64,000 nt of DNA from an uncultured Roseobacter sp. (GTDB lineage: Bacteria > Pseudomonadota > Alphaproteobacteria > Rhodobacterales > Rhodobacteraceae). The stretch covers positions 248,001-312,000 of the forward strand of contig NZ_CANLKW010000001.1 in assembly GCF_947491795.1 (NCBI RefSeq), in the 5' to 3' direction. Positions 8,980 to 18,974 of the stretch are shown here, piece after piece. The translations under genes were made by a program, and so were the position numbers. The notes under the pieces were generated by a model, which did not search any database, was not told where the DNA came from, and saw nothing but the letters and a program-made list of their open reading frames with translations. Each line of letters begins with the position of its first letter. The first letter of the stretch is position 1.

Positions 8980-10122
8980 ATGCGGGTTTCAAGGCGTTCT
9001 TCCGTTAATCCTTTTATTGTGATGGATGTGATGGAGGCTGCCCGCCGGGCAGAAGAAGCAGGTCGGCGGATAATCCACATGGAAGTCGGCCAGCCTGGCA
9101 CCGGCGCACCGGCTGCGGCCACAGCCGCACTTGGCAAAGCCATGCAGGAAGGCCCTTTGGGCTATACCGTGGCACTCGGCCTGCCTGCGCTGCGCAGCCG
9201 GATCGCCCGGATGTATGGAGAGTGGTACGATGTAGATCTCGATCCCGGACGTGTTGTCATAACGCCAGGGTCGTCAGGCGGGTTTTTGCTGGCCTTTACC
9301 GCGCTTTTTGACACAGGGGACCGTGTGGGCATCGGCGCGCCGGGATATCCCAGTTATCGCCAGATCCTGCGCGCACTGGATCTGCAACCGGTTGATCTGG
9401 AAACAGACCCGGCAAATCGCCTGCAGCCGGTGCCGGGGGATTTTGCGCAGCTCGATCTGGCGGGGCTGATGGTGGCGTCACCGGCAAACCCGACGGGCAC
9501 GATGCTGGACCGCGCAGCCATGCAGGCTCTGATTTCCGCAACTTCAGAGCAGGGTGCGTCGTTTATTTCGGACGAAATTTATCACGGCACTGAATATGAG
9601 GCCAAAGCCGTCACTGCGCTTGAGATCACAGACGAGGCCTATGTGATCAATTCCTTCTCCAAGTATTTCTCTATGACAGGATGGCGTGTTGGCTGGATGG
9701 TCGTGCCCGAAGATCATGTCCGCGTCATTGAGCGGATCGCTCAGAACATGTTTATCTGCGCGCCCCATGCCAGCCAGATTGCAGCGCTCGCAGCGATGGA
9801 CGCAGGTGAAGAACTGGAAGCCAATATGACGGTCTACAGAGCCAACCGTGCGCTGATGCTCGAAGGGCTGCCTGCGGCAGGTTTCACACGGATTGCGCCG
9901 CCTGACGGTGCATTCTACGTTTATGCCGACGTATCTGAGCTGACCCGGGACAGCCGGGCATTCGCTGCGGAAATCCTCGATCAGGCCGGGGTCGCCGTTA
10001 CGCCGGGCCTCGATTTTGATCCGGTGCGCGGCGCACAGACCCTGCGGTTTTCCTATGCCCGCGCCACGGTAGATATCGCCGAAGGGCTGGAGCGACTGAA
10101 AACATTTATGCAGAACCGGTGA
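8980..10122 (+). CDS. PLP-dependent class I/II aminotransferase
   Basis: A 380-residue fold-type I aminotransferase of the aspartate aminotransferase superfamily. The PLP lysine is Lys228 in Ser-Phe-Ser-Lys-Tyr-Phe. The supporting residues are Asn170 (Ala-Asn-Pro-Thr-Gly), Asp198 and Tyr201 (Ser-Asp-Glu-Ile-Tyr-His), and the carboxylate-binding Arg near 369. Substrate cannot be read from the sequence; the group contains aspartate, alanine-glyoxylate-like and kynurenine-type enzymes. AAGGAG ends seven bases before ATG 8980, which overrules the in-frame ATG 8956. It is likely monocistronic, with the cell-wall amidase 58 bases downstream on the same strand. Confidence 0.9.
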   Translation: MRVSRRSSVNPFIVMDVMEAARRAEEAGRRIIHMEVGQPGTGAPAAATAALGKAMQEGPLGYTVALGLPALRSRIARMYGEWYDVDLDPGRVVITPGSSGGFLLAFTALFDTGDRVGIGAPGYPSYRQILRALDLQPVDLETDPANRLQPVPGDFAQLDLAGLMVASPANPTGTMLDRAAMQALISATSEQGASFISDEIYHGTEYEAKAVTALEITDEAYVINSFSKYFSMTGWRVGWMVVPEDHVRVIERIAQNMFICAPHASQIAALAAMDAGEELEANMTVYRANRALMLEGLPAAGFTRIAPPDGAFYVYADVSELTRDSRAFAAEILDQAGVAVTPGLDFDPVRGAQTLRFSYARATVDIAEGLERLKTFMQNR

Positions 10123-10180
10123 GGGGATTCCCTCTCCGCTGGCTCTGGGGTAGACTGCGCTTAAAACAGGCAGAGCACAG

Positions 10181-11389
10181 ATGATCCGAGACCTTTTGGC
10201 CGCAGCGGCGCTGATCACAGCGCTGTCATTGCCCGCCGGTGCTGAACAACCGGCGATGCTTGTCCAGGCGGACAGTTATGTGCGCGATGGCTCGGGCGGG
10301 CGCACGTCGCTGTCGCTGGTCCTCAGCCGCGGGGTCCCTTTTCGTATTTTCACGCTCGATGATCCCGCGCGCCTCGCGATTGATTTTCGCGGACTAAATG
10401 CCGAGGGGCAGGTCTTCGCTGAGCTGGCCGGGCAAACAGAGGCATTCAGCGCAGTCCGTTACGGGGCATTTCGCCCGGGCTGGTCCCGAATGGTCGCCGA
10501 TCTTACCGGACCTCTTCGGCCGGGTGAGACATCCATGAATATCGATGAAAATACCGGGCGCGCCACGCTTTCGATGCAGCTGGCGCCGGTTTCAGCCGAA
10601 GCTTTTGCAGCCAAAGCGGGGGCACCTGACAGCGCCCTCTGGCCAAAGCCACGGCAAAGCGCCGCAAACACGCCGATGTCGGATGACCGCTTTGTCGTGA
10701 TGATTGATCCCGGGCACGGCGGGATCGACCCTGGGGCCGAGCGGGACGGGTTCTCGGAAAAGCAACTGATGCTGGAACTGGCCCGCGAACTGAGTGCTGC
10801 ACTGCGCGCCAGCGGTATGGCGGAACCGGTTCTGACGCGTGATGCGGACATTTTTGTATCTTTGCAGCGCCGGGTGGCACTGGCCCATCAGGTCGGTGCG
10901 GATGTTATGCTGTCGCTGCATGCGGATGCGCTGAGCGAAGGAGGCGCGCGGGGCGCGACGGTCTATACTTTGTCCGAGACAGCGAGTGATAAAGCAACGG
11001 CGCTGCTGGCGACCCGCCACAACCGGTCGGATGCTCTTGCCGGTGCCGATCTGACAGGAGCGGATGACACGGTTACGGGTGTTCTGCTCGATCTTGCACG
11101 CCGTGAAACAGATCCGCGCAGCGACACACTGGCAGATGCGCTGATACAAGGGATGCGGAGAGCAGGCAGCCCGATGAACAGCCGCCCGCTGCGCGAGGCA
11201 GGATTTTCGGTGCTGAAATCAGCTGATGTTCCATCTGTTCTGATCGAGGTTGGATTTCTGTCCAGCCAGCGCGATCTGGACAACCTGCAGCGTCCGGAAT
11301 GGCGTGCGCAGATTGTCGGCGGTATCGTTGACGGGCTTTTGTCCTGGCGTATCGCAGACGAGGCACGCCGCGACCTTTTGCGTCAGTAA
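10181..11389 (+). CDS. N-acetylmuramoyl-L-alanine amidase (AmiC-type)
   Basis: A 402-residue periplasmic cell-wall hydrolase. The signal peptide ends near Ala-Gly-Ala-Glu (about 19-22). An AMIN domain (about 25-135) would target the septal or polar wall. The C-terminal Amidase_3 zinc domain starts near 170, with Asp-Pro-Gly-His179-Gly-Gly, a Glu near 193, Ser-Leu-His248-Ala-Asp and the catalytic Glu in Leu-Ile-Glu-Val-Gly-Phe-Leu near 357. It cleaves stem peptides from glycan strands during daughter-cell separation. PBP1A follows 96 bases downstream on the same strand, so a wall hydrolase and a synthase sit together. The binding site before ATG 10181 is weak. Confidence 0.95.
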   Translation: MIRDLLAAAALITALSLPAGAEQPAMLVQADSYVRDGSGGRTSLSLVLSRGVPFRIFTLDDPARLAIDFRGLNAEGQVFAELAGQTEAFSAVRYGAFRPGWSRMVADLTGPLRPGETSMNIDENTGRATLSMQLAPVSAEAFAAKAGAPDSALWPKPRQSAANTPMSDDRFVVMIDPGHGGIDPGAERDGFSEKQLMLELARELSAALRASGMAEPVLTRDADIFVSLQRRVALAHQVGADVMLSLHADALSEGGARGATVYTLSETASDKATALLATRHNRSDALAGADLTGADDTVTGVLLDLARRETDPRSDTLADALIQGMRRAGSPMNSRPLREAGFSVLKSADVPSVLIEVGFLSSQRDLDNLQRPEWRAQIVGGIVDGLLSWRIADEARRDLLRQ

Positions 11390-11485
11390 CACCTGCGCGT
11401 TTCTGCGCCCAGGGGCTTTTGACCATTGCGCGGGCTCCCTTTATAAAGACGCAGGCGCATCAGCCATCAAAAGTGAGTCTTCTCA

Positions 11486-14044
11486 GTGATCCGGTTTGTT
11501 CTGTCTTTTTTTGGCGGTATCTTCACCACAGTGACCATGGCCTTTGGCATGGTCGTGCTGACCGTCGGCGCGATCTTCTGGGTCTATGGCCGGGACCTGC
11601 CCAGCCATGAGAGCCTGGCACAGTATTCGCCGCCCACGATCAGCCGTATCTATTCCGGACAGGGGCAGATTATTGATGAGTTCGCAACCGAGCGGCGTTT
11701 GTTTGCGCCCGCCGAAACGATCCCGGATCTGGTAAAGCAGGCGTTCATCTCTGCCGAAGACAAGAATTTCTACGAGCACGACGGGTACGACCTGCGCGGC
11801 ATTGCGGCGGCAGCGGTTGAGGCCGTGCGCTCACGCGGACAGGACGTGCGGGGCGCTTCCACGATCACGCAGCAGGTGATGAAAAACTTCCTGTTGTCCG
11901 GGGACCGCCGGGCGGAACGCAAGATCAAGGAAATTATTCTCGCGTCACGTTTAGAGGAAACGCTTTCCAAGGAAAAAATTCTCGAATTGTATCTCAACGA
12001 GATTTTCCTGGGTCAGAACTCCTATGGTGTCGCTGCCGCGTCCCAGACGTATTTCAACAAGCCGCTTTCCGATCTTGAGCCGCATGAAGCCGCCTTCCTC
12101 GCGTCCCTGCCCAAAGCGCCGAGTGACTATCACCCCGTTCGGCAGAAAGAACGCCTGCTTGCGCGGCGTAACTTTGTGCTGCGGGAAATGATGGAAAACG
12201 GGTATATCAGCGTCGCTGTGTACGATCAGGAACGCACGGCCCCGCTGCGGTCTGTTCAGAATGGTGATTTTGAAAGTTTCCGCTCGGTCCTGCCGCCGCG
12301 CGACTATTTTACCGACGAAATCCGCCGCCAGCTGAGCGAAGACTTTGGCGAGGGGGAATTTTTCACCGGTGGTCTGACCGTGCGCGCGACTATTGATCAG
12401 GAACTGCAGCCCGTCGCCGCAGAATCGCTGCGCCGCCAACTCGAGGAGTATGACCGCAAGCAGGGCATCTGGCGAGAGGCCACTGTCAAAATCGACGCCG
12501 GTCTTCTGACATCGGAAGCCGACTGGCGCGAAGCGCTCGGCGCGGCAGAGATTGCGCGGGATATCGAGCTGGACGGGCCCTGGTACCCGGCGGTTGTATT
12601 GTCGCTGGAGGGTGGCAATGCGCGGATCGGCATCGAAGGGGTTGAGGAAGATCCAGAAGGTCACTTTATTGCGGCCCGCGACGTCATATGGGCCCGCAAA
12701 CGCAGCATTTCAGGAGAAACCGGCCCCAAGGCAGACGCAGCAAGCGACCTGGTGGCTGTGGGGGATGTGGTTCATGTCCGGGCGATCGTTTCGGACGAAG
12801 ATGGCACATTTGTGCGGTGGTCTCTGCGCCAGGTCCCGCTGGTGCAGGGTGCTTTTGTTGCGATGGACGTAAACACCGGGCGCGTAATTTCGATGCAGGG
12901 CGGTTTTTCCTACCAGCAAAGCGTGTTCAACCGTGCCACGCAGGCCAAACGGCAGCCCGGCTCCAGCTTTAAACCCTTTGTCTATGCCTCCGCCCTGGAC
13001 AGTGGGTATTCGCCGGCGACCATCGTGGTCGACGCACCGATTGAAATCGACACCCCCCAGGGTCTCTGGCGTCCGCGCAATGCCTCCAATGAATTCTACG
13101 GTCCAACGCCACTGCGCACGGGCATTGAGCGTTCGCGGAACCTGATGACCATTCGTCTGGCCCAGGAGGTCGGTATGAATGTGGTGGCGGATTACGCAGA
13201 GCGGTTCGGCGTTTATGACAACATGGGTCAGTTTCTCGCCAATGCGCTGGGATCGGAAGAAACCACGCTGTACCGGATGGTTGCGGCCTATGCGATGTTT
13301 GCCAACGGCGGCGAGCGTGTGCGGCCCACCCTGGTTGACCGTGTCCAGGACAGATACGGCAAAACCATTTATCGTCATGACGACCGTTACTGCTTTGACT
13401 GCGAGACACCGCAGCTGCAACCGGGCGTAGCACCCAAAGTGATTTCCAACCGCGAACGCGTGATGGACCCTGTGACCGCTTATCAGCTGACATCCATGAT
13501 GCGCGGCGTGGTCGAACGGGGCACGGCGTCGCGCACCGTCAACCTGTCCGTGCCGACCGCGGGCAAGACGGGCACCACAAATGATGCCAAGGATGTATGG
13601 TTTGTTGGCTTTACCAGCAACATCGTGGCGGGGTGCTATATCGGATATGATCAGCCCAGCAGTCTGGGGCGCGGCGCATCCGGTGGCGGCATGTGCGGCC
13701 CTGTGTTCCAGCGCTTTATGGAGCAGGCGACACAAAAATATGGGGGTGGTGATTTTGAGATCCCGCCCGGCGGACGTTTCATCAAGATTGACCGTTTCAC
13801 GGGAGCACGGCTGAACGATGACGCCCAGGGCGAAGCCGTGGTTGCGGAATATTTCCGCGCCGGTGAGGAGCCTGTTTTTGGCATCATGTTTGACGGTGGC
13901 TTTGCCATGGGGGCCGATCTGCCACTCTTTGATGAAGTGGGCCAGCGGCAGCAGGCCCAGCAGGTCACCACCTCGACAGGTGAGACAGTCACGGTGGGGC
14001 CAAACGCAGGTTTCGGCACACTCAGTTCAGGCGGGCTGTACTGA
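11486..14044 (+). CDS. mrcA: Penicillin-binding protein 1A
   Basis: An 852-residue bifunctional class A PBP that polymerises and cross-links peptidoglycan. One N-terminal membrane anchor (about 5-33) is followed by a GT51 glycosyltransferase domain with catalytic Glu91 in Glu-Asp-Lys-Asn-Phe-Tyr-Glu-His and a Gly-Ala-Ser-Thr-Ile-Thr-Gln-Gln motif, an OB-like insert (about 300-440) and a transpeptidase domain. Active-site motifs are Ser493-Ser-Phe-Lys496, Ser550-Arg-Asn552 and Lys694-Thr-Gly-Thr. The length and the inserted OB domain fit PBP1A rather than PBP1B or PBP1C. The upstream amidase is probably co-regulated. Confidence 0.95.
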   Translation: MIRFVLSFFGGIFTTVTMAFGMVVLTVGAIFWVYGRDLPSHESLAQYSPPTISRIYSGQGQIIDEFATERRLFAPAETIPDLVKQAFISAEDKNFYEHDGYDLRGIAAAAVEAVRSRGQDVRGASTITQQVMKNFLLSGDRRAERKIKEIILASRLEETLSKEKILELYLNEIFLGQNSYGVAAASQTYFNKPLSDLEPHEAAFLASLPKAPSDYHPVRQKERLLARRNFVLREMMENGYISVAVYDQERTAPLRSVQNGDFESFRSVLPPRDYFTDEIRRQLSEDFGEGEFFTGGLTVRATIDQELQPVAAESLRRQLEEYDRKQGIWREATVKIDAGLLTSEADWREALGAAEIARDIELDGPWYPAVVLSLEGGNARIGIEGVEEDPEGHFIAARDVIWARKRSISGETGPKADAASDLVAVGDVVHVRAIVSDEDGTFVRWSLRQVPLVQGAFVAMDVNTGRVISMQGGFSYQQSVFNRATQAKRQPGSSFKPFVYASALDSGYSPATIVVDAPIEIDTPQGLWRPRNASNEFYGPTPLRTGIERSRNLMTIRLAQEVGMNVVADYAERFGVYDNMGQFLANALGSEETTLYRMVAAYAMFANGGERVRPTLVDRVQDRYGKTIYRHDDRYCFDCETPQLQPGVAPKVISNRERVMDPVTAYQLTSMMRGVVERGTASRTVNLSVPTAGKTGTTNDAKDVWFVGFTSNIVAGCYIGYDQPSSLGRGASGGGMCGPVFQRFMEQATQKYGGGDFEIPPGGRFIKIDRFTGARLNDDAQGEAVVAEYFRAGEEPVFGIMFDGGFAMGADLPLFDEVGQRQQAQQVTTSTGETVTVGPNAGFGTLSSGGLY

Positions 14045-14121
14045 ACCCGTGCAGGCACCGCTTGCCGCCGCCTGGGCGCTGGTCTATCAACAGTCAGAGT
14101 TTTCGCTGAGGCAGGATGACC

Positions 14122-15246
14122 ATGCGCGCAGACGCACAGAACACCGTTGAAAAAATTAAGAAATCACTGGACCTTCTGGCCCAGCGGCTCGACGTGGAAA
14201 CGGCCCCGCACCGGCTGGAGGAATTCAACGCGCGTGTTGAGGATCCGAACCTGTGGGACGACCCGGAAGCGGCACAAAAGCTGATGCGCGACCGCCAGAT
14301 GCTGGTGGATGCGATGGAAACCTACGAGAGCATTCGACAGGACCTTGACGACAACGTCGAGCTGATTGAGCTGGGCGAAATGGAAGACGACGAGGAAGTT
14401 GTCTCTGATGCGGAAAATGCTCTTCAGTCTCTTGCAGAGAAAGCCGCCCAAAAAGAGCTGGAAGCGCTTCTGGATGGTGAAGCGGATGGCAATGATACCT
14501 TTCTGGAGATCAACGCGGGCGCCGGCGGCACGGAAAGCTGCGACTGGGCAAATATGCTGGCGCGGATGTATGTCCGCTGGGCCGAAAAGAAGGGCTACAA
14601 GGTCGAGCTGCAATCCGAGAGTGCCGGAGAAGAGGCGGGCATTAAATCGGCCACCTACAAAATCAGCGGCGTGAACGCCTATGGCTGGCTGAAATCTGAG
14701 AGTGGCGTGCACCGTCTGGTCAGAATTTCACCCTACGATTCCGCCGCGAAACGGCACACGTCTTTCAGTTCGGTCTGGGTCTATCCGGTGGTCGATGACA
14801 ATATCGATATCGAAGTGAACCCGGCAGATATCCGCATCGACACCTACCGGTCCTCCGGTGCGGGTGGTCAGCACGTGAACACCACGGATTCCGCCGTGCG
14901 GATCACCCACCACCCCACAGGGATCGTGGTGACCAGCTCGGAAAAGTCGCAACACCAGAACCGCGATATTGCCATGAAGGCCCTGAAATCCCGGCTCTAT
15001 CAGCTGGAGCTGGACCGCCGGAATGCCGCGATCAACGAGGCGCATGAGAACAAGGGCGATGCGGGCTGGGGCAACCAGATCCGGTCTTATGTTCTGCAGC
15101 CCTATCAGATGGTCAAAGATCTGCGGACCAGTTTCGAGACATCTGACACCAAAGGTGTGCTGGATGGAGACCTGGATGGCCTGATGGCTGCGACGCTGGC
15201 GCTGGATGTTTCCGGTAAATCCCGGGCAGAAGCCCAGGGCGGCTGA
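14122..15246 (+). CDS. prfB: Peptide chain release factor 2
   Basis: A 374-residue class I release factor terminating at UAA and UGA. The N-terminal coiled helices (about 1-110) are followed by the core with Gly-Gly-Gln at 248-250, which triggers peptidyl-tRNA hydrolysis. The stop-reading tripeptide position is Ser203-Pro204-Tyr205, where E. coli RF2 has Ser-Pro-Phe. The surrounding [10 protein letters not shown] confirms RF2 rather than RF1. The frame is continuous, so the UGA frameshift autoregulation of E. coli prfB is absent. ATG 14122 is preferred to ATG 14116 on the spacing of an upstream GAGGCAGGA. Confidence 0.95.
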   Translation: MRADAQNTVEKIKKSLDLLAQRLDVETAPHRLEEFNARVEDPNLWDDPEAAQKLMRDRQMLVDAMETYESIRQDLDDNVELIELGEMEDDEEVVSDAENALQSLAEKAAQKELEALLDGEADGNDTFLEINAGAGGTESCDWANMLARMYVRWAEKKGYKVELQSESAGEEAGIKSATYKISGVNAYGWLKSESGVHRLVRISPYDSAAKRHTSFSSVWVYPVVDDNIDIEVNPADIRIDTYRSSGAGGQHVNTTDSAVRITHHPTGIVVTSSEKSQHQNRDIAMKALKSRLYQLELDRRNAAINEAHENKGDAGWGNQIRSYVLQPYQMVKDLRTSFETSDTKGVLDGDLDGLMAATLALDVSGKSRAEAQGG

Positions 15247-15267
15247 CAGGGCAGGGAGGGCCTGCGC

Positions 15268-16683
15268 GTGACAAAGGACGTAATTTTCACGTCAGCGCTG
15301 GACCTGAGCGCGCAGCTGGCCACGGGCAGGCTCTCCGCGACCGATCTGATGCGGGCAACGCTTGACCGGATTGACCAGGTCAACGGCCAGGTCAATGCGA
15401 TCGTGTCGTTGCGCGAGCGCGACGCGCTTATGTCTGACGCGCAACTGGCGGATCAGTCCCCGCGCCGGGGCTGGTTGCACGGCATTCCAATTGCCATCAA
15501 GGAGCTGGCGCACGCGCGGGGGTTGTCAGCGACCCGGTGTTCGCCGCTGTACAAAAATGAAATCGCTGTCGGGGATGATCTGTTTGTCGCCCGTATCCGG
15601 GCGGCCGGGGCGATCATTATCGGCAAAACCAATGCACCGGCATTCGGGCTGGGCAGTCACACCAGCAATCCGGTTTTTGGCGCGACCAGAAACCCCTATA
15701 ACACCAACCGCTCGTCTGGCGGATCCTCTGGTGGGGCCGCGGCAGCGCTTGCCACGGGGATGCTCAGCGTCGCGGACGGATCTGACATGATGGGATCGCT
15801 GCGCAATCCGGCCGGGTGGAACAACGTTTACGGCATGCGGCCCACCTGGGGGCGCGTCCCGGACCCTGCGGATGCTGATGTGTTTTTCAACACATTTGCA
15901 ACTGATGGCCCGATGGCCCGCACCCCCGGGGATCTGGCCGCTCTGCTGGACACGATGTCCGGGTCTGACCCGCGGGTGCCCGGGGCACGGATAGCAGATC
16001 CAACCCTGCCTGGCATCGACTGCCTGGGTGGAAACCCGCGTGTTGGCTGGCTGGGCAACTGGGACGGAGCGCTGCCGATGGCGCCTGGTGTGCTGGAGAC
16101 ATGCGAGGCGGCGCTTGGCGAGATGCAACAGATGGGCTGGACGGTCGAAAACCTCAGCGCGCCCTTTTCTGCCGACAGGATCTGGGACAGCTGGACGCGA
16201 CTGCGCGCCTGGACTGTCGCAATGCGGTATCAGAACGACTATGAGGATGCCGCGCGTCGGCAACAGCTCAATCCGCAGATGCTGTTTGAAATCGAATCCG
16301 GCCTGGGGCAGACGGGCAGGGACATTCACGCAGCAAGTCTCGCCCGGTCTGACTGGTTTCGCTCTGCGATACAGCTTTTTGACCATTTTGACGTTCTGGC
16401 CCTGCCAACGGCACAAGTCTGGCCCTTTGATGTGGACCTCGACTGGCCACGCGCCATTGGCGGCACGCAGATGGATACGTATCATCGCTGGATGCAGGTG
16501 GTCGTCCCGGCCAGTCTGATTGGTCTGCCCGCTATCAGCGTTCCGGCAGGTTTCGGGGCGGACGGGTTGCCCATGGGGCTACAACTGATTGGCCGACCTG
16601 ACAGTGATGCGCATCTGTTGCAAATCGCCCAGAGCTGGCATCTGGAAACAGACTGGCCCGGACGCAGACCGGCTATGGTATAA
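15268..16683 (+). CDS. Amidase signature family protein
   Basis: A 471-residue amidase-signature hydrolase with the Ser-cisSer-Lys triad visible as Lys78 (Ile-Ala-Ile-Lys-Glu), Ser153 (Gly-Gly-Ser-Ser-Gly-Gly) and Ser177 (Gly-Ser-Asp-Met-Met-Gly-Ser-Leu-Arg). The spacing of 75 and 24 residues equals that of characterised members. The nucleophile block has Met-Met-Gly where many members have Leu-Gly-Gly. It is not GatA, because no GatB or GatC gene is adjacent and the C-terminal region differs; the substrate is unknown. Translation starts at GTG 15268 after a GGGAGGG ribosome binding site. It follows prfB by 21 bases and is probably read through from it. Confidence 0.88.
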   Translation: MTKDVIFTSALDLSAQLATGRLSATDLMRATLDRIDQVNGQVNAIVSLRERDALMSDAQLADQSPRRGWLHGIPIAIKELAHARGLSATRCSPLYKNEIAVGDDLFVARIRAAGAIIIGKTNAPAFGLGSHTSNPVFGATRNPYNTNRSSGGSSGGAAAALATGMLSVADGSDMMGSLRNPAGWNNVYGMRPTWGRVPDPADADVFFNTFATDGPMARTPGDLAALLDTMSGSDPRVPGARIADPTLPGIDCLGGNPRVGWLGNWDGALPMAPGVLETCEAALGEMQQMGWTVENLSAPFSADRIWDSWTRLRAWTVAMRYQNDYEDAARRQQLNPQMLFEIESGLGQTGRDIHAASLARSDWFRSAIQLFDHFDVLALPTAQVWPFDVDLDWPRAIGGTQMDTYHRWMQVVVPASLIGLPAISVPAGFGADGLPMGLQLIGRPDSDAHLLQIAQSWHLETDWPGRRPAMV

Positions 16684-16715
16684 CAGAGCACCCGGACAAA
16701 ACGGAGAAGCGAGAG

Positions 16716-17501
16716 ATGACCGTTTCCGCAGCACAGGAAATGAAAATGGGCGCTCCTGCGCTCAGAACCGCAACCTTTGGTGATATCCGTGCCGCGTTGT
16801 CAGCAGGTCTGCGGGATTTTGGCCGGCACCCATTTTATGGGCTCATCTTCGGCGGCTTTTACGTGCTGGCAGGCTGGGCAATGACGCTGATCACCCTGCA
16901 AACCGGCCACACATTCTGGCTGGTTCTTGCCGCCATCGGGTTTCCGTTACTGGGCCCTTTTGCTGCCGTCGGGCTTTATGAGATTTCGCGGCGGCTGGAA
17001 AAGGAGCTGCCAGTAACACCCGGGTCGGTCTTTGGTGTCATATGGCAGCAGCGCCTGCGGCAGCTTCCCTCGCTCTGCACCATGATGGTTGTGATATTTC
17101 TGTTTTGGTTCTTTCTGGGCCACATGATCTTTGCGCTCTTTCTGGGGCTTGCAACGATGACAAACATATCAAGCTCTTACGAGGTGTTTCTTACCCTGAA
17201 CGGTCTGCTGATGCTGCTGGTGGGCACCGGGGTGGGAGCCGTTTTTGCGATGCTGATTTTTTCGATTGCTGTGATCGGACTGCCCATGCTGCTGGACCGT
17301 GAAGTTGATTTCATCACGGCGATGATCAACAGCTTCCAAACCGTCAGCCGCGCGCCCATTGTTATGATCGCCTGGGCCATTGTGATCGCGGGGCTGACGT
17401 TCGCGGCTCTGGTCCCGTGGTTTCTGGGGCTGCTCGTCGTGCTGCCCGTGCTGGGGCACGCATCCTGGCATCTCTACCGTCAGCTCTCGTCAGAGGCGTG
17501 A
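16716..17501 (+). CDS. DUF2189 integral membrane protein
   Basis: A 261-residue protein with about six hydrophobic spans (near 43-62, 66-90, 122-145, 155-185, 190-205 and 220-250) and the [10 protein letters not shown] segment seen in DUF2189 proteins. The family's role is unknown. In some species relatives lie near respiratory or cytochrome genes, but nothing here supports a specific job. It starts 33 bases after the amidase and converges on the 78-aa gene, overlapping it by 22 bases at the 3' ends. Confidence 0.85.
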   Translation: MTVSAAQEMKMGAPALRTATFGDIRAALSAGLRDFGRHPFYGLIFGGFYVLAGWAMTLITLQTGHTFWLVLAAIGFPLLGPFAAVGLYEISRRLEKELPVTPGSVFGVIWQQRLRQLPSLCTMMVVIFLFWFFLGHMIFALFLGLATMTNISSSYEVFLTLNGLLMLLVGTGVGAVFAMLIFSIAVIGLPMLLDREVDFITAMINSFQTVSRAPIVMIAWAIVIAGLTFAALVPWFLGLLVVLPVLGHASWHLYRQLSSEA

Positions 17502-17716
17502 CGAGGGGTCTCCCGCCCCATTTCCACCAGCCGTCGGCGCAGATCGTCCGCATCCGGGTGACCGGCCTCCAGCGCAAACACATAGGCATGTGTCAGGAAA
17601 AATGCGGCAGCATCTGCCGTTTCGGCACTATCCGCCGCTGTTGTGTAGAGTGCAACGAGAGCCTTTTTGTCACCCCGCTCGTGCGCTGCGATCAACCGCG
17701 CGTCCAGAGATTTCAT
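17480..17716 (-). CDS. Small conserved-type protein coupled to the Rieske oxygenase
   Basis: A 78-residue, mostly helical, charged protein with an alternating Ala/Asp/Arg-rich pattern and no signal peptide or membrane span. Its ATG overlaps the TGA of the upstream oxygenase gene as ATGA (17713-17716), so translation is probably coupled and the product likely serves the same process. The tail overlaps the 3' end of the convergent DUF2189 gene by 22 bases. No family was recognised. The regular helix pattern suggests a TPR-like or small adaptor fold, but this is a guess. Confidence 0.65.
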   Translation of the reverse strand: MKSLDARLIAAHERGDKKALVALYTTAADSAETADAAAFFLTHAYVFALEAGHPDADDLRRRLVEMGRETPRHASDES

Positions 17717-18873
17717 TCCGCAGCGTTTGTATGCGCGCGGGATGCCTGCAGCCTGCCAGCGACCCAATCGTGAAACAGGTGGGTCGGGCTGTCCATCACC
17801 GGTGAAAACCGCCCGCCGTCAAACGACACAGCGTGACGGCCGCGCTGCATGCCCTCTACGACAAAAACGTCCTCTGCAAAAACGGTTTTCCACAGCTCTG
17901 CATTGCTCTGCCGCAGCTTTTCGGAAGTGTCTGCGGTGGCATAATAGAGATGCACATGCTCGAGGGTGCGCTCCGGTCCGTCGGGTTGCAGAATGATCGC
18001 AAAGGTGTGGTCCCGGTGGACGCCCAGCAAGACGTTGGGAAAGGCCGTGATGTATTCCGCCGCCGTATCCCATTTACTGCTCAGGCCGTCAAAATCGGGG
18101 AAAACCTCTCCGTTCTCACCTTTCAGCTGCCGGTACACCAGAGTGCCCTGACCCGAATATTGCTCTTTTTCTTCAATGTGATAATGATCTTCGAGGCGCG
18201 AATAGCTGTTCAGGCCGGGATGTACCCAGGGCAGATGATAGCTTTCGCAATAGTTTTCCACCGCCAGTTTCCAGTTGCAGTTCACCTCGAGGGTGAAACG
18301 GCTTTGCGACCCCCCGTGGTGCAGTGGCACATCGAATTCCTGCCAGCGTTCCAGCAGCGCTGCGTTGGCGGTTTCAAAGTCGGGAGCGGTGCCGGACACA
18401 TTGATCCAGACCACGTCCATCCAGATATGACTGCGGACCTCGATCAAGCCAAGCAGGTCCCGGTCAATACCTTCGTGTGCGTTCTGCCCGGGCCCGCCCA
18501 CATGCGGTGTACTGATCAGCCTGCCGTCGGTGGCGTAACACCAGCTGTGATAGGGACAGCGGATCGCCCCTTCGATTTTGCGGGGCTCTTCGACGAGGAT
18601 CATACCGCGGTGACGGCAGATGTTCTGAAAGACACGGACCATTCCCTTGCGGTCCCGGACCAGCAGCAGCGGCATGCCCAGAAACGTGATTGGCACCGCA
18701 TCGCCTGCGACGGGCACATCGGCGGCCACCGCAAGACCAGACCAGGTGTCAAACAGAAGCGCTTGTTTTTCCTCGGTAAACACGCTGGCATCAGTGTAAT
18801 GGGCGTTCGGCAGACCATTTGCTTCAGAGATGGGCAGGCGAACGGCCGACAGGTCGGTAACGGTGTGGTCCAT
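17713..18873 (-). CDS. Rieske non-haem iron oxygenase, alpha subunit
   Basis: A 386-residue ring-hydroxylating oxygenase alpha subunit. The Rieske [2Fe-2S] motif is Cys86-Arg-His88 and Cys106-Pro-Tyr-His109. The mononuclear iron site is His213, His218 and Asp335, within Glu-Asn-Tyr-Cys-Glu-Ser-Tyr-His-Leu-Pro-Trp-Val-His. The catalytic-domain style resembles choline monooxygenase, glycine betaine demethylase and carnitine oxygenase rather than classical aromatic dioxygenases, so an N-methyl or quaternary amine substrate is likely. No reductase is adjacent, so electrons must come from elsewhere. GAGGA lies eight bases before ATG 18873. The XRE regulator directly upstream on the same strand is a candidate controller. 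Two FAD/GcvT dehydrogenases at 51-57 kb would fit downstream demethylation. Confidence 0.85.
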   Translation of the reverse strand: MDHTVTDLSAVRLPISEANGLPNAHYTDASVFTEEKQALLFDTWSGLAVAADVPVAGDAVPITFLGMPLLLVRDRKGMVRVFQNICRHRGMILVEEPRKIEGAIRCPYHSWCYATDGRLISTPHVGGPGQNAHEGIDRDLLGLIEVRSHIWMDVVWINVSGTAPDFETANAALLERWQEFDVPLHHGGSQSRFTLEVNCNWKLAVENYCESYHLPWVHPGLNSYSRLEDHYHIEEKEQYSGQGTLVYRQLKGENGEVFPDFDGLSSKWDTAAEYITAFPNVLLGVHRDHTFAIILQPDGPERTLEHVHLYYATADTSEKLRQSNAELWKTVFAEDVFVVEGMQRGRHAVSFDGGRFSPVMDSPTHLFHDWVAGRLQASRAHTNAAE

Positions 18874-18974
18874 GGCAAAAATCCTCAGCGTGATGCGCCG
18901 AGGTTAGTGAAGCGTCGCTTTCGCGCCAGCGCCATTGCGACCTGAGTTTTCCGCTGGCGACATTGCGCGAAGGC

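Noticed and set aside
10122..10139. Possible terminator after the aminotransferase
   Set aside because: Only a 5-base stem with no T-run; too weak to list.
17833..18945. Long frame antisense to the Rieske oxygenase
   Set aside because: No start signal or domain; the opposite strand has all catalytic motifs.
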